Origin: Cohnella xylanilytica
Lineage (GTDB): Bacteria; Bacillota; Bacilli; Paenibacillales; Paenibacillaceae
Length of the DNA: 64,000 nt
Direction: 5' to 3'
NCBI RefSeq assembly: GCF_014212175.1
Contig: NZ_JACJVR010000079.1
Location: 62,001-126,000 of the forward strand
The stretch's first letter is position 1. Every line of letters starts with the position of its first letter. A model generated the notes under the pieces. That model made no database searches, was not told the origin of the DNA, and saw nothing but the letters and a program-made list of their open reading frames with translations. A program made the position numbers and the translations under genes. Shown piece by piece: positions 8,780 through 16,917 of this stretch.

Positions 8780-8819
8780 TATAACGTTATATTGTATTTT
8801 TCGAAAATCGTGTTATTCT
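8780..8819 (+). promoter_or_regulatory. Candidate operator and promoter of the DgaE/DgaF-type operon
   Basis: A perfect 12-bp palindrome TATAACGTTATA (8780-8791) abuts a TTGTAT (8792-8797), 16 bp, TATTCT (8814-8819) promoter, 36 bp before the GTG start of the first operon gene. The operon encodes its own GntR regulator as its last gene, which makes this a candidate autoregulatory operator. Confidence 0.45.
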
Positions 8820-8854
8820 AACGATAGATCCTTATCGACGAAGGAAGTGAGGAA

Positions 8855-9970
8855 GTGAACGAACGGCACGTGCTCGGCAACTTGAAGCGGTTAGACGGAA
8901 GAGCCGTCGATATCGTCCTGGAGAACGGCCGGATCGCCGACGTCGCCGAAGCGGGAACCGCCCGCGGGGAGCGGATTCTCGACTTCTCCGGCGCCTACGT
9001 GTCGAGCGGCTGGATCGACTTGCACGTCCACGCCTTCCCGGAATTCGATCCCTACGGCGACGACGTCGACGAGATCGGGGTTCGGCGGGGCGTGACGACG
9101 GTGGCGGACGCGGGCAGCTGCGGCGCCGACCGGATCGCGGACCTGGCCGCCATCGGCGCCCGGGCCCGGACGAGGCTGCTCGCGTTCCTGAACGTCTCGC
9201 GGATCGGGCTCAGCCGGATCGACGAGCTGTCGAATCCGGAGTGGATCGACCCGGACGCCGCGGCCCGCGCGGCCGCCGAGCATAAGGACATCGTCGTCGG
9301 GCTGAAGGCCCGCATCAGCCGCAGCGTCGTCGGCGCGAGCGGCATCGAGCCCTTGCGGCGGGCGCGTTCCTTGGCGGAGAAGACGTCCCTCCCGCTCATG
9401 GTCCATATCGGCTCGGGACCGCCCGACATCCGGGACGTTCTCGCGCTGCTAAGGCGAGGGGACATCGTGACGCATTATTTGAACGGCAAGGCGAACAATC
9501 TGTTCGATCGCGTCGACGGGGAGCCGCTTCCGGAGTTCCGGGAAGCGATCCGGCGCGGCGTCCATCTGGACGTCGGGCACGGGACGGCCAGCTTCTCCTT
9601 CCGCGCGGCGGAGGCGGCGAAGCGGCACGGCATCGCGCCGGACACGATCAGCACCGACATCTACCGCGGCAACCGGCTCAACGGGCCGGTGTACGGCATG
9701 CCGGAGGTGCTGACGAAGTTCCTCTATCTCGGCTACCCGCTTCGCGAGGTGATCGGGATGGTGACCTCGAACGCGGCCCGCTGGCTCGGCCGGCCGGAGC
9801 TCGGGCGCATCCGGGTCGGGGATGCGGGGAACTTGACGATTTTCACGGTGAAGAACGATCCGGTCGAGCTCGTCGATTCCGAAGGGGAACGGCGGACGTC
9901 GGGCGTACGAATACAAGCGATAGGAGCGGTGGCAGGTGGCGAGTACGTTGCATGCGAAGTACGGCCTTAA
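8855..9970 (+). CDS. Amidohydrolase/deacetylase-family metallohydrolase
   Basis: This 371-aa protein of the dihydroorotase-like amidohydrolase superfamily has a metal-binding HVHAF-type motif (D-L-H-V-H about residue 54). A conserved lysine lies in G-L-K-A-R (about residue 151, candidate carbamylated bridging ligand), then M-V-H-I-G-S, D-V-G-H-G and a late Asp (S-T-D-I). The start is GTG 8855 preceded by AAGGAAG. It is the first gene of the operon and overlaps the next by 35 bp. In other bacteria this family sits with DgaE/DgaF-like enzymes. An N-acyl or cyclised precursor of the DgaE substrate is a reasonable guess. Confidence 0.8.
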   Translation: MNERHVLGNLKRLDGRAVDIVLENGRIADVAEAGTARGERILDFSGAYVSSGWIDLHVHAFPEFDPYGDDVDEIGVRRGVTTVADAGSCGADRIADLAAIGARARTRLLAFLNVSRIGLSRIDELSNPEWIDPDAAARAAAEHKDIVVGLKARISRSVVGASGIEPLRRARSLAEKTSLPLMVHIGSGPPDIRDVLALLRRGDIVTHYLNGKANNLFDRVDGEPLPEFREAIRRGVHLDVGHGTASFSFRAAEAAKRHGIAPDTISTDIYRGNRLNGPVYGMPEVLTKFLYLGYPLREVIGMVTSNAARWLGRPELGRIRVGDAGNLTIFTVKNDPVELVDSEGERRTSGVRIQAIGAVAGGEYVACEVRP

Positions 9971-11039
9971 GCGCGTCATCAACGCGAGCGGAAGAATGAG
10001 CATTCTCGGGGTGTCGGCCCCGACCGACACGGTGATGGAAGCGATGAGAATCGGCGGGCAAAATTACGTGGAGATCGCGGACCTGGTCGACAAGTCCGGG
10101 GATTATATCGCCAAGGCGATCGGCTCGGAGGCGGCCGTCGTCGTCAATTCGGCGTCGAGCGGCATCGCGCTGTCCGTCGCCGCGCTCGTCACGAAGGGCG
10201 ACCGCCGCGCGAGCGAGCGGCTGCACCAGGATCCGATCGAGCGGAACGAGATCGTCATGCTCAAGGGCCACAACGTGCAGTACGGGGCTCCCGTGGAGAC
10301 GATGATCTACCTGGGCGGCGGGAAGCTGGTCGAAGCCGGCTACGCCAACGAAGGCAAGGCCGAGCAGCTCGAAGCCGCGGTCTCGCCGCGCACGGCGGCC
10401 ATTCTGTACGTGAAGTCCCACCATGCCGTGCAGAAGAACATGATCTCCGTCGAAGAGGCGTGGGAAGTCGCGCAGCGCAAGGGCGTTCCGCTGATCGTGG
10501 ACGCGGCTGCGGAGGAGGACGTCTGGAAGTACGCGAAGTGCTCGGATCTCGCCATCTTCAGCGGCTCCAAGGCGATCGAGGGGCCGACTTCGGGCATCGT
10601 CGCCGGCAAGCGCGTCTACGTCGAATGGCTGAAGGTGCAGCTTCACGGCATCGGCCGCGCCATGAAGGTCGGTAAGGAGTCGATCTTCGGGCTGCTGCAG
10701 GCGCTCGACGAATACCGCGGGAAGAAGGACAAGAGCGCGCTGGAGAGGGCGGCGCTGCAGGCGCTGCTCCCGCTGAACGATCTGCCGGGCGTCAAGGTGA
10801 CGGTCGTGCAGGACGAAGCGGGGCGGGCGATCTTCCGCGGCCGCGTCCATATCGACGCGGCGACGGCGGGCACGAACGCCGCGAAGGTCGCGAAGGAGCT
10901 GCAAGACGGGGAGATCGCGATCTACACGCGGGATTACGGAGTGCGCCAAGGGTACTTCGACATCGATCCGCGTTCGCTTCAAGGCGACGACCTGCAAGTG
11001 ATCGCCGACAGAATCCGGGAACTGGCGGGAGGCCGATAA
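9936..11039 (+). CDS. dgaE: DgaE-family PLP-dependent ammonia-lyase-like protein
   Basis: This 367-aa aspartate-aminotransferase-fold protein resembles SelA and DgaE, the D-glucosaminate-6-phosphate ammonia lyase. The PLP Schiff-base lysine is in F-S-G-S-K-A-I-E-G-P (about residue 210), preceded by a D-A-A-A-E-E-D motif that contacts the cofactor. Known DgaE converts glucosaminate-6-phosphate to 2-keto-3-deoxygluconate-6-phosphate plus ammonia. The adjacent KDGP aldolase supports that chemistry. The start GTG 9936 overlaps the preceding gene by 35 bp, implying translational coupling. The true substrate here is unproven because no PTS genes accompany it. Confidence 0.75.
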   Translation: MASTLHAKYGLKRVINASGRMSILGVSAPTDTVMEAMRIGGQNYVEIADLVDKSGDYIAKAIGSEAAVVVNSASSGIALSVAALVTKGDRRASERLHQDPIERNEIVMLKGHNVQYGAPVETMIYLGGGKLVEAGYANEGKAEQLEAAVSPRTAAILYVKSHHAVQKNMISVEEAWEVAQRKGVPLIVDAAAEEDVWKYAKCSDLAIFSGSKAIEGPTSGIVAGKRVYVEWLKVQLHGIGRAMKVGKESIFGLLQALDEYRGKKDKSALERAALQALLPLNDLPGVKVTVVQDEAGRAIFRGRVHIDAATAGTNAAKVAKELQDGEIAIYTRDYGVRQGYFDIDPRSLQGDDLQVIADRIRELAGGR

Positions 11040-11041
11040 CC

Positions 11042-11803
11042 ATGACCATGAATCGCATGGCTGAACGTTTTTATAAAGGACGCGTCTCTCTGAACGTGCT
11101 CGCCGGAAGCCTCGACAACGCCAAGGAAGCGTTCGAGGCGGCGCGCGGATACGCCCTTATCGGCGTATTGTCCAAGAATTATGCGACGGTCGAGGACGCC
11201 GTCGCCGGCATGAAGGCGTACGGGCAAGCGATCGACGAGGCGGTGTCCATCGGCCTCGGCGCCGGCGACAACCGGCAGGCCGCCATCGTGGCGGAGATCG
11301 CGAAGCATTATCCGGGGAGCCACATCAACCAGGTGTTCCCGGCCGTCGGCGCTACCCGCGCCAACTTGAACGGGCGGGACGGCTGGATCAACGCGCTCGT
11401 CTCTCCGACGGGCCGTCCCGGCTACGTGAACCTGTCCACCGGTCCGGCCAGCGCGGAGTGCTCCGAGCCGGCGATCGTCCCGGTGCGGGCGGCGATCGCG
11501 CTCGTGCGGGACATGGGGGGCAACGCCTTGAAGTACTTCCCGATGAACGGCCTGTCTCGCGAGGACGAGCTGCGCGCGGTGGCCAAGGCTTGTGGCGAGG
11601 AAGGCTTCGCGCTTGAGCCGACCGGCGGCATCGACCTGGGCAATTTCGAGCCGATTCTGCGGATCGCCCTGGAGGCGGGCGTGCCTCAAGTCATTCCGCA
11701 CGTCTACTCCTCGATCATCGACAAGGAGACGGGCCGCACGAGACCCGAGGACGTCCGCGTCCTGATCGAGACCGTCCGCAGGCTGGTCGATGCCCATGCG
11801 TAA
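11042..11803 (+). CDS. dgaF: KDGP aldolase, DgaF family
   Basis: This 253-aa TIM-barrel protein is of the 2-dehydro-3-deoxy-phosphogluconate aldolase (DgaF/DagF) type, distinct from the ~210-aa Eda class. The segment N-A-L-K-Y-F-P-M-N-G-L (about residues 161-171) should hold the Schiff-base lysine and phosphate contacts. L-E-P-T-G-G-I-D near residue 195 is the later active-site strand. It cleaves KDGP to pyruvate and glyceraldehyde-3-phosphate, the product expected from the preceding gene. It starts two bases after the dgaE-like stop, and its 3' end overlaps the kinase gene by 14 bp. Confidence 0.8.
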   Translation: MTMNRMAERFYKGRVSLNVLAGSLDNAKEAFEAARGYALIGVLSKNYATVEDAVAGMKAYGQAIDEAVSIGLGAGDNRQAAIVAEIAKHYPGSHINQVFPAVGATRANLNGRDGWINALVSPTGRPGYVNLSTGPASAECSEPAIVPVRAAIALVRDMGGNALKYFPMNGLSREDELRAVAKACGEEGFALEPTGGIDLGNFEPILRIALEAGVPQVIPHVYSSIIDKETGRTRPEDVRVLIETVRRLVDAHA

Positions 11804-12839
11804 GAACGTAGCCGCGTTCGGGGAAGTCATGATGCGCCTGCAGGTGCCGGGACACGAGCTGCTGGCCCAGGCCGGCTCGCTTCGCTACACGTTCTCCGGG
11901 ACGGGAGTGAACGTCGTCTCCGCCTTGTCGCGCTTCGGGCATCGCGCCTACCTCGTCACGACGCTGCCCGACAATCCGCTCGGAGACGCGGCCGAAGCCT
12001 ATCTCCGCAAGCTGGGCATCCAGGATGCCTACATTCGCCGCGACGGCAAGTACATCGGCATGTACTTCCTCGAGAACGGCTTCGGCGCGCGCCCGAGCCG
12101 CGTCACGTACACGAACCGGCTGGAGAGCAGCTTCAACACGGCCCCGACGGACGCGTACGACTTCGAGGCCATCGCCGCCCAGGTGGACGTCGCGCACTTC
12201 TGCGGCATTACGCTCGCCATGAACGACGCGGTCCGGGAGCAGATGGCCGCCTTCGCGGCAGCCGTCCGCCGTCGCGGCGGGCTCGTCGTCTTCGACTGCA
12301 ATTATCGCCCCTCCCTCTGGGGAGAAGGCGGCTACGCGAAGGCGAAGCCGCTGTACGAGCGGATGCTGGGTCTCGCGGACATCGTCCTGATGAACGAGAC
12401 GGACGCGATCCGGACGCTCGGCATGCCGACCGGGAAGACGGACCGCCGCGAGCAGCTCGAAGAGCTCGTTCCGGAAGTCGCGCGGACGTACGGCATCTCC
12501 GCGATCGCCGGCACGCATCGCTGGGTGCTGGGGAACAATACGAACGGCCTGCAGGGCTATCTGTTCCGAAGCGGCGGGAGTAGCGAGAACGGCGGGAGCG
12601 GCGGCTTCGCCTACTCCAGGAGACTCGAGTTCCCCGTCTATGATAGAATCGGAGCGGGGGACGCGTTCGCGAGCGGGATCGTTCACGGGGAGCTGTCCGG
12701 GTGGACGCCGGAGCGGACGGTCGAGTTCGCGGCGAATGCCGGCATGCTGGCCCACGCGATCTCGGGCGACACGCCGATGTCCTCCGAGCGGGACGTTCTC
12801 CGCGCCATGGAGGCGACCGCAAGCGACGTAGAAAGGTAG
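11790..12839 (+). CDS. PfkB-family carbohydrate kinase, probable 2-keto-3-deoxygluconate kinase
   Basis: This 349-aa ribokinase-fold protein has an N-terminal G-T-G-V-N-V-V-S-A-L-S substrate motif (about residues 37-47). The C-terminal PfkB signature is D-R-I-G-A-G-D-A-F-A-S-G (about 286-297), with the catalytic Asp in G-A-G-D. It resembles KdgK-type kinases. Phosphorylating unphosphorylated KDG would feed the preceding aldolase, giving the operon a second entry point. It overlaps the aldolase gene by 14 bp. A short Gly/Ser-rich insert (about residues 256-271) is unusual. Confidence 0.75.
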   Translation: MPMRKNVAAFGEVMMRLQVPGHELLAQAGSLRYTFSGTGVNVVSALSRFGHRAYLVTTLPDNPLGDAAEAYLRKLGIQDAYIRRDGKYIGMYFLENGFGARPSRVTYTNRLESSFNTAPTDAYDFEAIAAQVDVAHFCGITLAMNDAVREQMAAFAAAVRRRGGLVVFDCNYRPSLWGEGGYAKAKPLYERMLGLADIVLMNETDAIRTLGMPTGKTDRREQLEELVPEVARTYGISAIAGTHRWVLGNNTNGLQGYLFRSGGSSENGGSGGFAYSRRLEFPVYDRIGAGDAFASGIVHGELSGWTPERTVEFAANAGMLAHAISGDTPMSSERDVLRAMEATASDVER

Positions 12840-12850
12840 GGAACGCAACC

Positions 12851-13567
12851 TTGACGGCCTTATCCCGCAAGCAGAAACCGTTGTACCTGCAGATACGCAA
12901 CATCCTCCGGGACCGGATCCTTCACGGGGTCTACCCGCTGGGGACGAACATTCCGTCGGAGCCGCAGCTGGAACAGGAGTTCCAGGTCAGCAAGATCACC
13001 GTGCGCAACGCCATCCAGGAGCTCGTTCTGGAAGGGTATCTGGAGAAAGGCAGCGGCAAGGGGACGAAGGTCGTCCGCAACACGTCCTCCTCCAAGCTGT
13101 CCAAGAGCCAGAGCTTCACGGAGATTCTCGTCGAGGAAGGCCACCGGATCGTGAAGCGGCTGCTTGGCGCGGAGAAGGTGGCGAACGAGGAAGGCGGCGA
13201 GAGAAGGCTTCTCTTCGGCAAGACCTGCCTGCGCGTCGAGCGGCTGTACGTGCTGGACGACGTTCCCTATATCCATTACACCCACTATCTCTCGGACCGG
13301 CGCGGCGCTCTGGATCTGTCCGATCTGGAAGGCCAGTCGCTGTACGGCTTGCTCGAGGAGCAGGATATCGAGCTTCGCCGGTTCCGCGACCGGTTCGCCG
13401 TCGAGACCGCGCCGGTTCATGTCGCCGAGATCTTGCAAGTGCCGCCGGACCAGCCCCTGCTCAAGCGGGTTCGCCGCGCGTACGACGAAGCCGGCGAGTT
13501 GATCGAGCTGAGCGAAGGCTACTATAACACCGCGATTCAGGGGTATCTCGTGAATTACGACGTCTGA
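12851..13567 (+). CDS. GntR-family regulator with UTRA effector domain
   Basis: The 238-aa protein starts at TTG 12851, placed by GGTAGGG nine bases upstream; a longer open frame to 12701 lies inside the kinase gene and is ignored. The N-terminal winged helix (about residues 8-75: Y-L-Q-I-R-N-I-L..., then P-S-E-P-Q-L-E-Q-E-F and V-S-K-I-T-V-R-N-A-I) is typical GntR. The UTRA domain (about 95-235) binds a sugar or sugar-phosphate effector. As last gene of the operon it most likely represses it, releasing in response to a pathway intermediate. Confidence 0.85.
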   Translation: MTALSRKQKPLYLQIRNILRDRILHGVYPLGTNIPSEPQLEQEFQVSKITVRNAIQELVLEGYLEKGSGKGTKVVRNTSSSKLSKSQSFTEILVEEGHRIVKRLLGAEKVANEEGGERRLLFGKTCLRVERLYVLDDVPYIHYTHYLSDRRGALDLSDLEGQSLYGLLEEQDIELRRFRDRFAVETAPVHVAEILQVPPDQPLLKRVRRAYDEAGELIELSEGYYNTAIQGYLVNYDV

Positions 13568-13870
13568 TGCCCGGCGGCTGCAAGGCCCCGTATTCGTTCC
13601 GCGGCGGACGGCGTTGCCGAATAGACCGTCCGCTTCCAGCCCGGCCTGGCGGAAGGCTGGAGCACGATAGGCTCGAATTCCAGCTCTCCCGCCGCGGGGT
13701 GGTTCCAACGCTTGCGGCAGGCGGCAGTCGCTTGGACGTCGTGCGGCGGCCAGTGGAGCCGGAAGGCTTCATTCGTCTCGTTCGGTTCCGCGATCAAGGA
13801 CTTGAACCCTTCGTCCGGAGGGAGGTCGGGGATCCTGCGCGAATCCGCCGCCCGCCATCGGCTAGTCCGC
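13555..13870 (-). pseudogene. Remnant of an XRE-family regulator: MmyB-like C-terminal domain only
   Basis: The minus-strand frame reads F-R-L-H-W-x-x-H-D-V, then R-x-x-x-x-H-P-x-x-G-E-L-x-F-E-P and V-Y-S-A-T-P. This matches the end of the MmyB ligand-binding domain found in XRE-type regulators. The match continues upstream without a start codon to about 13870 and then is lost. The N-terminal HTH and most of the domain (about 180 residues) are missing. The 3' end overlaps the GntR gene stop. I call it a degraded gene rather than a small functional protein. Confidence 0.5.
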
Positions 13871-13927
13871 CGCTCCTTCCCCCTGGTATAATGGGATTCA
13901 AAAAGCGAGAGGCAGGGACGACGCGAG

Positions 13928-14281
13928 ATGAACCATCGTCGATTGATCGAGCTCGGGCTGAAGTACCCCGGAACCCGTCTTCGCTATCCGTTCGACCCGA
14001 ACATGCCCGTTCTGTTCGTCGGGAGCAAGATGTTCGCCCTCTTCAGCGACTGGTACGGCGGGGAGAGCGTCAACTTGAAGACGTCGCCCGACGAAGCTTG
14101 GCTGCAGCGCGAGACTTATCCCGGGGCCGTACTGCCCGGCTATCACATGAACAAGCGGCATTGGAACACCGTCGTGCTGGACGGGAGAGTCCCGGACGAC
14201 GTCGTCGTTCAGATGCTCGACGATTCGTATCGGCTCGTCGCGGCCAAGCTGACCCGGGCGGAGAGAGAGGCGCTGGCCTAA
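13928..14281 (+). CDS. MmcQ/YjbR-family protein
   Basis: This 117-aa protein is full length for the family. The conserved core is present: V-N-L-K (about residue 48), then P-G-Y-H-M-N-K-R-H-W-N-T-V (about 73-85) and a C-terminal D-D-S-Y-R-L-V-x-x-K-L. The fold is a double-wing CyaY-like domain often called DNA-binding; the cellular role is not established. A TATAAT at about 13887-13892 gives a plausible promoter. Confidence 0.85.
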   Translation: MNHRRLIELGLKYPGTRLRYPFDPNMPVLFVGSKMFALFSDWYGGESVNLKTSPDEAWLQRETYPGAVLPGYHMNKRHWNTVVLDGRVPDDVVVQMLDDSYRLVAAKLTRAEREALA

Positions 14282-14653
14282 GGCCGGCGCCTTCGTTTGC
14301 TCGCGGCCCGGCTCCGTCGCTTGACAGGCGCTGACGTTCCCCCGCTAAGCAAGACGGTTTTTTCCGCTTGTTCCGCTCATCCGCGCCGCTCCCCCGCCCA
14401 ACAAGACGGTTTTTTCCGCTTGTTCCGCTCATCCGTGCCATGCCGTACCTCCGCTTGTTCCGCCCATCCGTCCGTGCCGGGGAGCTGATCTGCCCTGGCT
14501 GCCGGGACAGTCGCCTTCCTCTCTCCCGCCCTCTTCCGACCGTTCGAAGCGAGGAGCGGTTCCTCGGCCTGTTCCATCCCCTTCTCGCCCCATAGCGCCG
14601 CCGCTCTCTGCCGGGCGACAGCTGGCTCCTTCCGATTTTCCGACGACTCGCGC
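14282..14653. other. Non-coding interval with short repeats
   Basis: Apart from the repeat cluster at 14350-14470 I see no gene in this interval. Open frames across it are low-complexity by-products of the repeats. It ends at the MarR gene promoter. Confidence 0.5.
14350..14470. repeat. Direct repeat with T6 run, two full and one partial copies
   Basis: CAAGACGGTTTTTTCCGC followed by TTGTTCCGCTCATCCG occurs at 14350-14383 and 14402-14435, exactly 52 bp apart. A third, truncated copy (CCGCTTGTTCCGC.CATCCG) starts at 14449, lacking the T-run half. There is no coding signal. It may be a dispersed intergenic element. Confidence 0.7.
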
Positions 14654-14697
14654 TTGACAAATAATCCCCGCCCTCTTATATTTGTTGTACATACAAA
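14654..14697 (+). promoter_or_regulatory. marR promoter and operator
   Basis: A TTGACA (14654-14659), 17 bp, TATATT (14677-14682) promoter is overlapped by the near-palindrome TTTGTTGTACATACAAA (14681-14697), which covers the start site. The reverse complement of this site recurs upstream of the MFS gene at 15166-15183, differing by one inserted base. It is therefore the likely binding site of the MarR protein encoded immediately downstream. Confidence 0.75.
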
Positions 14698-14721
14698 ATT
14701 GATCCAACGGAGGTGCCCGAC

Positions 14722-15147
14722 ATGGACGACGGCTTCCTGCACACTTGCTTGTTCTTCACCGCCAACCGGCTGGGCCGCGCCATCACCAAGATGGCGGAGG
14801 AGGAATTCGCCCCCACCGGCCTAACTCCCATGTACGGGTACCTCATTCGCCTCGTCATCGGAGCGCCCGGCATCTCCCAGAAGGAGCTGGCCGAGAAGCT
14901 CTCCGTCACGCCGTCCACGCTGACCCGCTTCGTCGACAAGCTGGAAGCCAAGCGGCTGGTGGAGCGTAAGGTGCAGGGCAAGACCGTTCTCGTATACCCG
15001 ACGGACAAGGCGAAGGAGATGGAGGAGACGATCCGCCAAGCCTCGCGCAGCCTGAAGGCCCGGTACGAAGCGGTTCTCGGCGTCGAAGCCGCGCAGCATC
15101 TGACGAAGGAGTTGGAGGATTCGAGCATTTCGCTCGAGAAGCATTGA
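14722..15147 (+). CDS. MarR-family transcriptional regulator
   Basis: The 141-aa protein starts at ATG 14722, placed by GGAGG eight bases upstream. The winged HTH lies at about residues 50-95 (S-Q-K-E-L-A-E-K-L-S-V-T-P-S-T-L-T-R-F-V-D-K-L-E). N- and C-terminal helices form the dimer interface. Cys9 near the N-terminus could be redox-reactive, but this is speculative. It is followed by an MFS transporter whose promoter carries the same operator, so it probably represses both itself and the pump until an inducer binds. Confidence 0.85.
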   Translation: MDDGFLHTCLFFTANRLGRAITKMAEEEFAPTGLTPMYGYLIRLVIGAPGISQKELAEKLSVTPSTLTRFVDKLEAKRLVERKVQGKTVLVYPTDKAKEMEETIRQASRSLKARYEAVLGVEAAQHLTKELEDSSISLEKH

Positions 15148-15165
15148 TGTTTTTTCGGAAGTTAT

Positions 15166-15183
15166 ATTGTATGTACAAACAAA
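15166..15183 (+). promoter_or_regulatory. Second MarR operator, upstream of the MFS gene
   Basis: ATTGTATGTACAAACAAA, centred on TGTACA, is the inverted form of the operator at 14681-14697 with one extra A. It lies 28 bp before the transporter start, after the MarR stop. This suggests independent repression of the transporter. Confidence 0.7.
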
Positions 15184-15210
15184 ATTAATGAAAATGGAGT
15201 GGAATCGACG

Positions 15211-16470
15211 ATGGCGTCCACGAATTCGAAGCCCCGCGTGCATTACGGCTGGGTCGTCCTGATCGTTACCTTCGTTACCCTGCTCGTCTCCGCCGGCATC
15301 CGCTCGATGCCAAGCATCTTCATGCTGCCGTTCGAGGAAGAATTCGGCTGGAGCCGCGGAGGAATCTCCGGCGTCGTCTCGATCGGGATCTTCCTGTACG
15401 GGCTGGTCGGCCCCTTCTCCGCCTCGGTGCTCCTCAAGTACGGAATCCGCCGGGTCATGGTGTTCTCGCTGGCGCTGCTGGCGGCGGGCCTGGTCGTCAC
15501 TCCCTGGATGCAGGCTCTCTGGCAGTTCGAGATTCTGTGGGGAGTCGTCGCCGGCCTGGGCACGGGAATGATGGCGAACGTGCTCGGGGTGACGGTGGCG
15601 AACCAATGGTTCGTCAAGCGCAAAGGGCTCGCGGTCGGCATCCTGACCGCCAGCGCCGCGACGGGCCAGCTTCTGTTCCTCCCTCTGCTGGCCCGGATCA
15701 CGGTGCAGACCGGATGGAGAACTTCCGTCTACACCGCCGTGGGCGTTCTCGTCGTCCTGATGATTCTCGTAGCCGTCCTGATGAGGAATCACCCTTACGA
15801 CGTCGGGGCCGCTCCATACGGCTCGGAGGAGAAGAGCAAGCCGGCACCGTTCCGGGGGAACATCTTCTCCGCCCCTCTGCTCGCCCTAGGGGAGGGCTTG
15901 AAGAACAAGACGTTCTGGCTGCTCGCGGGCACGTTCTTCTTCTGCGGCTTCTCTACCAACGGCCTTATCGGCACCCATCTCATTCCCGCCTGCGGCGACT
16001 ACGGCATCGCCGAAGTGACCGCCGCCGGCCTGCTCGCCTTCATGGGCGTCTTCGATCTCTTCGGGACGACGTTCTCGGGCTGGCTGTCCGACCGGTTCGA
16101 CAGCCGGTGGCTGCTGTTCTGGTATTACGGCCTCCGCGGCCTCTCCCTGCTCTACCTGCCGTACGCCCTCGGCTCCGGGCCGCTTAACCTGATGATCTTC
16201 AGCGTCTTCTACGGGCTCGATTGGATCGCTACTGTCCCGCCGACCGTGAAGCTGGCCGCCCGGGAATTCGGCAAGGAGAAGTCCGGCATGATCTTCGGCT
16301 GGGTCGTCGTCGCCCATCAGATCGGGGCGTCCGCGGCCGCTTACGGGGCCGGCACCGTAAGGGAATGGCTCGGCTCCTACACGGTTCCGTTCGTCGCCGC
16401 CGGCGCCGTCTGCCTGTTCGCCGCGCTGATGGCGATCCGCATCTCCAAGCGGGAGCCGCAGCTAGCCTAA
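15211..16470 (+). CDS. MFS transporter (monocarboxylate/oxalate-formate antiporter-like)
   Basis: This 419-aa protein has twelve predicted hydrophobic segments. The N-terminal H-Y-G-W-V-V-L start and F-G-W-S-R-G-G-I-S motif are typical of the OFA/MCT-like MFS branch. I chose ATG 15211 (M-A-S-T-N) over an in-frame GTG at 15199 because GGAG at 15196-15199 precedes ATG by 11 bases, whereas the GTG would overlap it. The substrate is unknown; it may export or import an organic anion that is the MarR ligand. Its stop overlaps the stop of the next, convergent gene by 9 bp. Confidence 0.8.
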   Translation: MASTNSKPRVHYGWVVLIVTFVTLLVSAGIRSMPSIFMLPFEEEFGWSRGGISGVVSIGIFLYGLVGPFSASVLLKYGIRRVMVFSLALLAAGLVVTPWMQALWQFEILWGVVAGLGTGMMANVLGVTVANQWFVKRKGLAVGILTASAATGQLLFLPLLARITVQTGWRTSVYTAVGVLVVLMILVAVLMRNHPYDVGAAPYGSEEKSKPAPFRGNIFSAPLLALGEGLKNKTFWLLAGTFFFCGFSTNGLIGTHLIPACGDYGIAEVTAAGLLAFMGVFDLFGTTFSGWLSDRFDSRWLLFWYYGLRGLSLLYLPYALGSGPLNLMIFSVFYGLDWIATVPPTVKLAAREFGKEKSGMIFGWVVVAHQIGASAAAYGAGTVREWLGSYTVPFVAAGAVCLFAALMAIRISKREPQLA

Positions 16471-16917
16471 TTTGCCGATCCGCCCGGCCGAGAACTTCTT
16501 CAGAATTCCGATGACCCTCTTCGCCTCGCTCTCGTCGCACCGGACGATGAGCACGACCTCCGAGACCGGACGGGAGCCGCCCCCCGGTCTCGAGCTCTTC
16601 CCTCCGGCCAGCCGCCACAGAACGAACGCGGCGGCGACCCCGGCCGCCACTCCGATAATCCCCCAGATGATCGGCCCCCACCGGAGCCGGAAGCCGATCG
16701 ATGCGCCCAATACCGAGAAGACGGTGCTCAACAAGGCCCCGATATCGAAAAACTTGGAACCGTCCATCCGATGAATCGCCTCCGGGATGGGCGGTCTCTC
16801 CGTTACCGGCTCCATCGGCACGGCCGCGATGCTCCCGCGCTCGATTCCGTCCTGCTCCAGCGACAAGATAGCCAGCTCCAATTGCGACGAATGCTCAAAG
16901 GTGGAGATGACGTGCAA
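16462..16917 (-). CDS. Small two-TM membrane protein, unknown function
   Basis: The 151-aa protein starts at TTG 16917, right at the preceding stop and behind GGGGGAG. Residues 1-40 look like a small alpha/beta domain (M-H-V-I-S-T-F-E...), followed by two hydrophobic segments (about 57-75 and 80-102). A C-terminal strand-rich part (V-S-E-V-V-L-I-V-R-C-D) resembles the N-terminal one, suggesting two half-domains flanking a membrane hairpin. It is the last gene of the germination-operon strand and abuts its neighbour with no spacer. I do not recognise the family. Confidence 0.65.
   Translation of the reverse strand: MHVISTFEHSSQLELAILSLEQDGIERGSIAAVPMEPVTERPPIPEAIHRMDGSKFFDIGALLSTVFSVLGASIGFRLRWGPIIWGIIGVAAGVAAAFVLWRLAGGKSSRPGGGSRPVSEVVLIVRCDESEAKRVIGILKKFSAGRIGKLG

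Noticed and set aside
8855..9970. Dihydroorotase (pyrC)
   Set aside because: Amidohydrolase motifs fit the superfamily, but the operon context and length fit the deacetylase-like group found with DgaE/DgaF proteins.
13567..14334. 255-codon plus-strand frame after the GntR gene
   Set aside because: Shadow of the MmyB remnant and the YjbR gene; composition is Arg/Pro-rich without homology.
15121..15155. Terminator between marR and the MFS gene
   Set aside because: TCGAGC/GCTCGA forms only a 6-bp stem inside the marR coding end, and the T run is 12 nt away, so read-through is likely.
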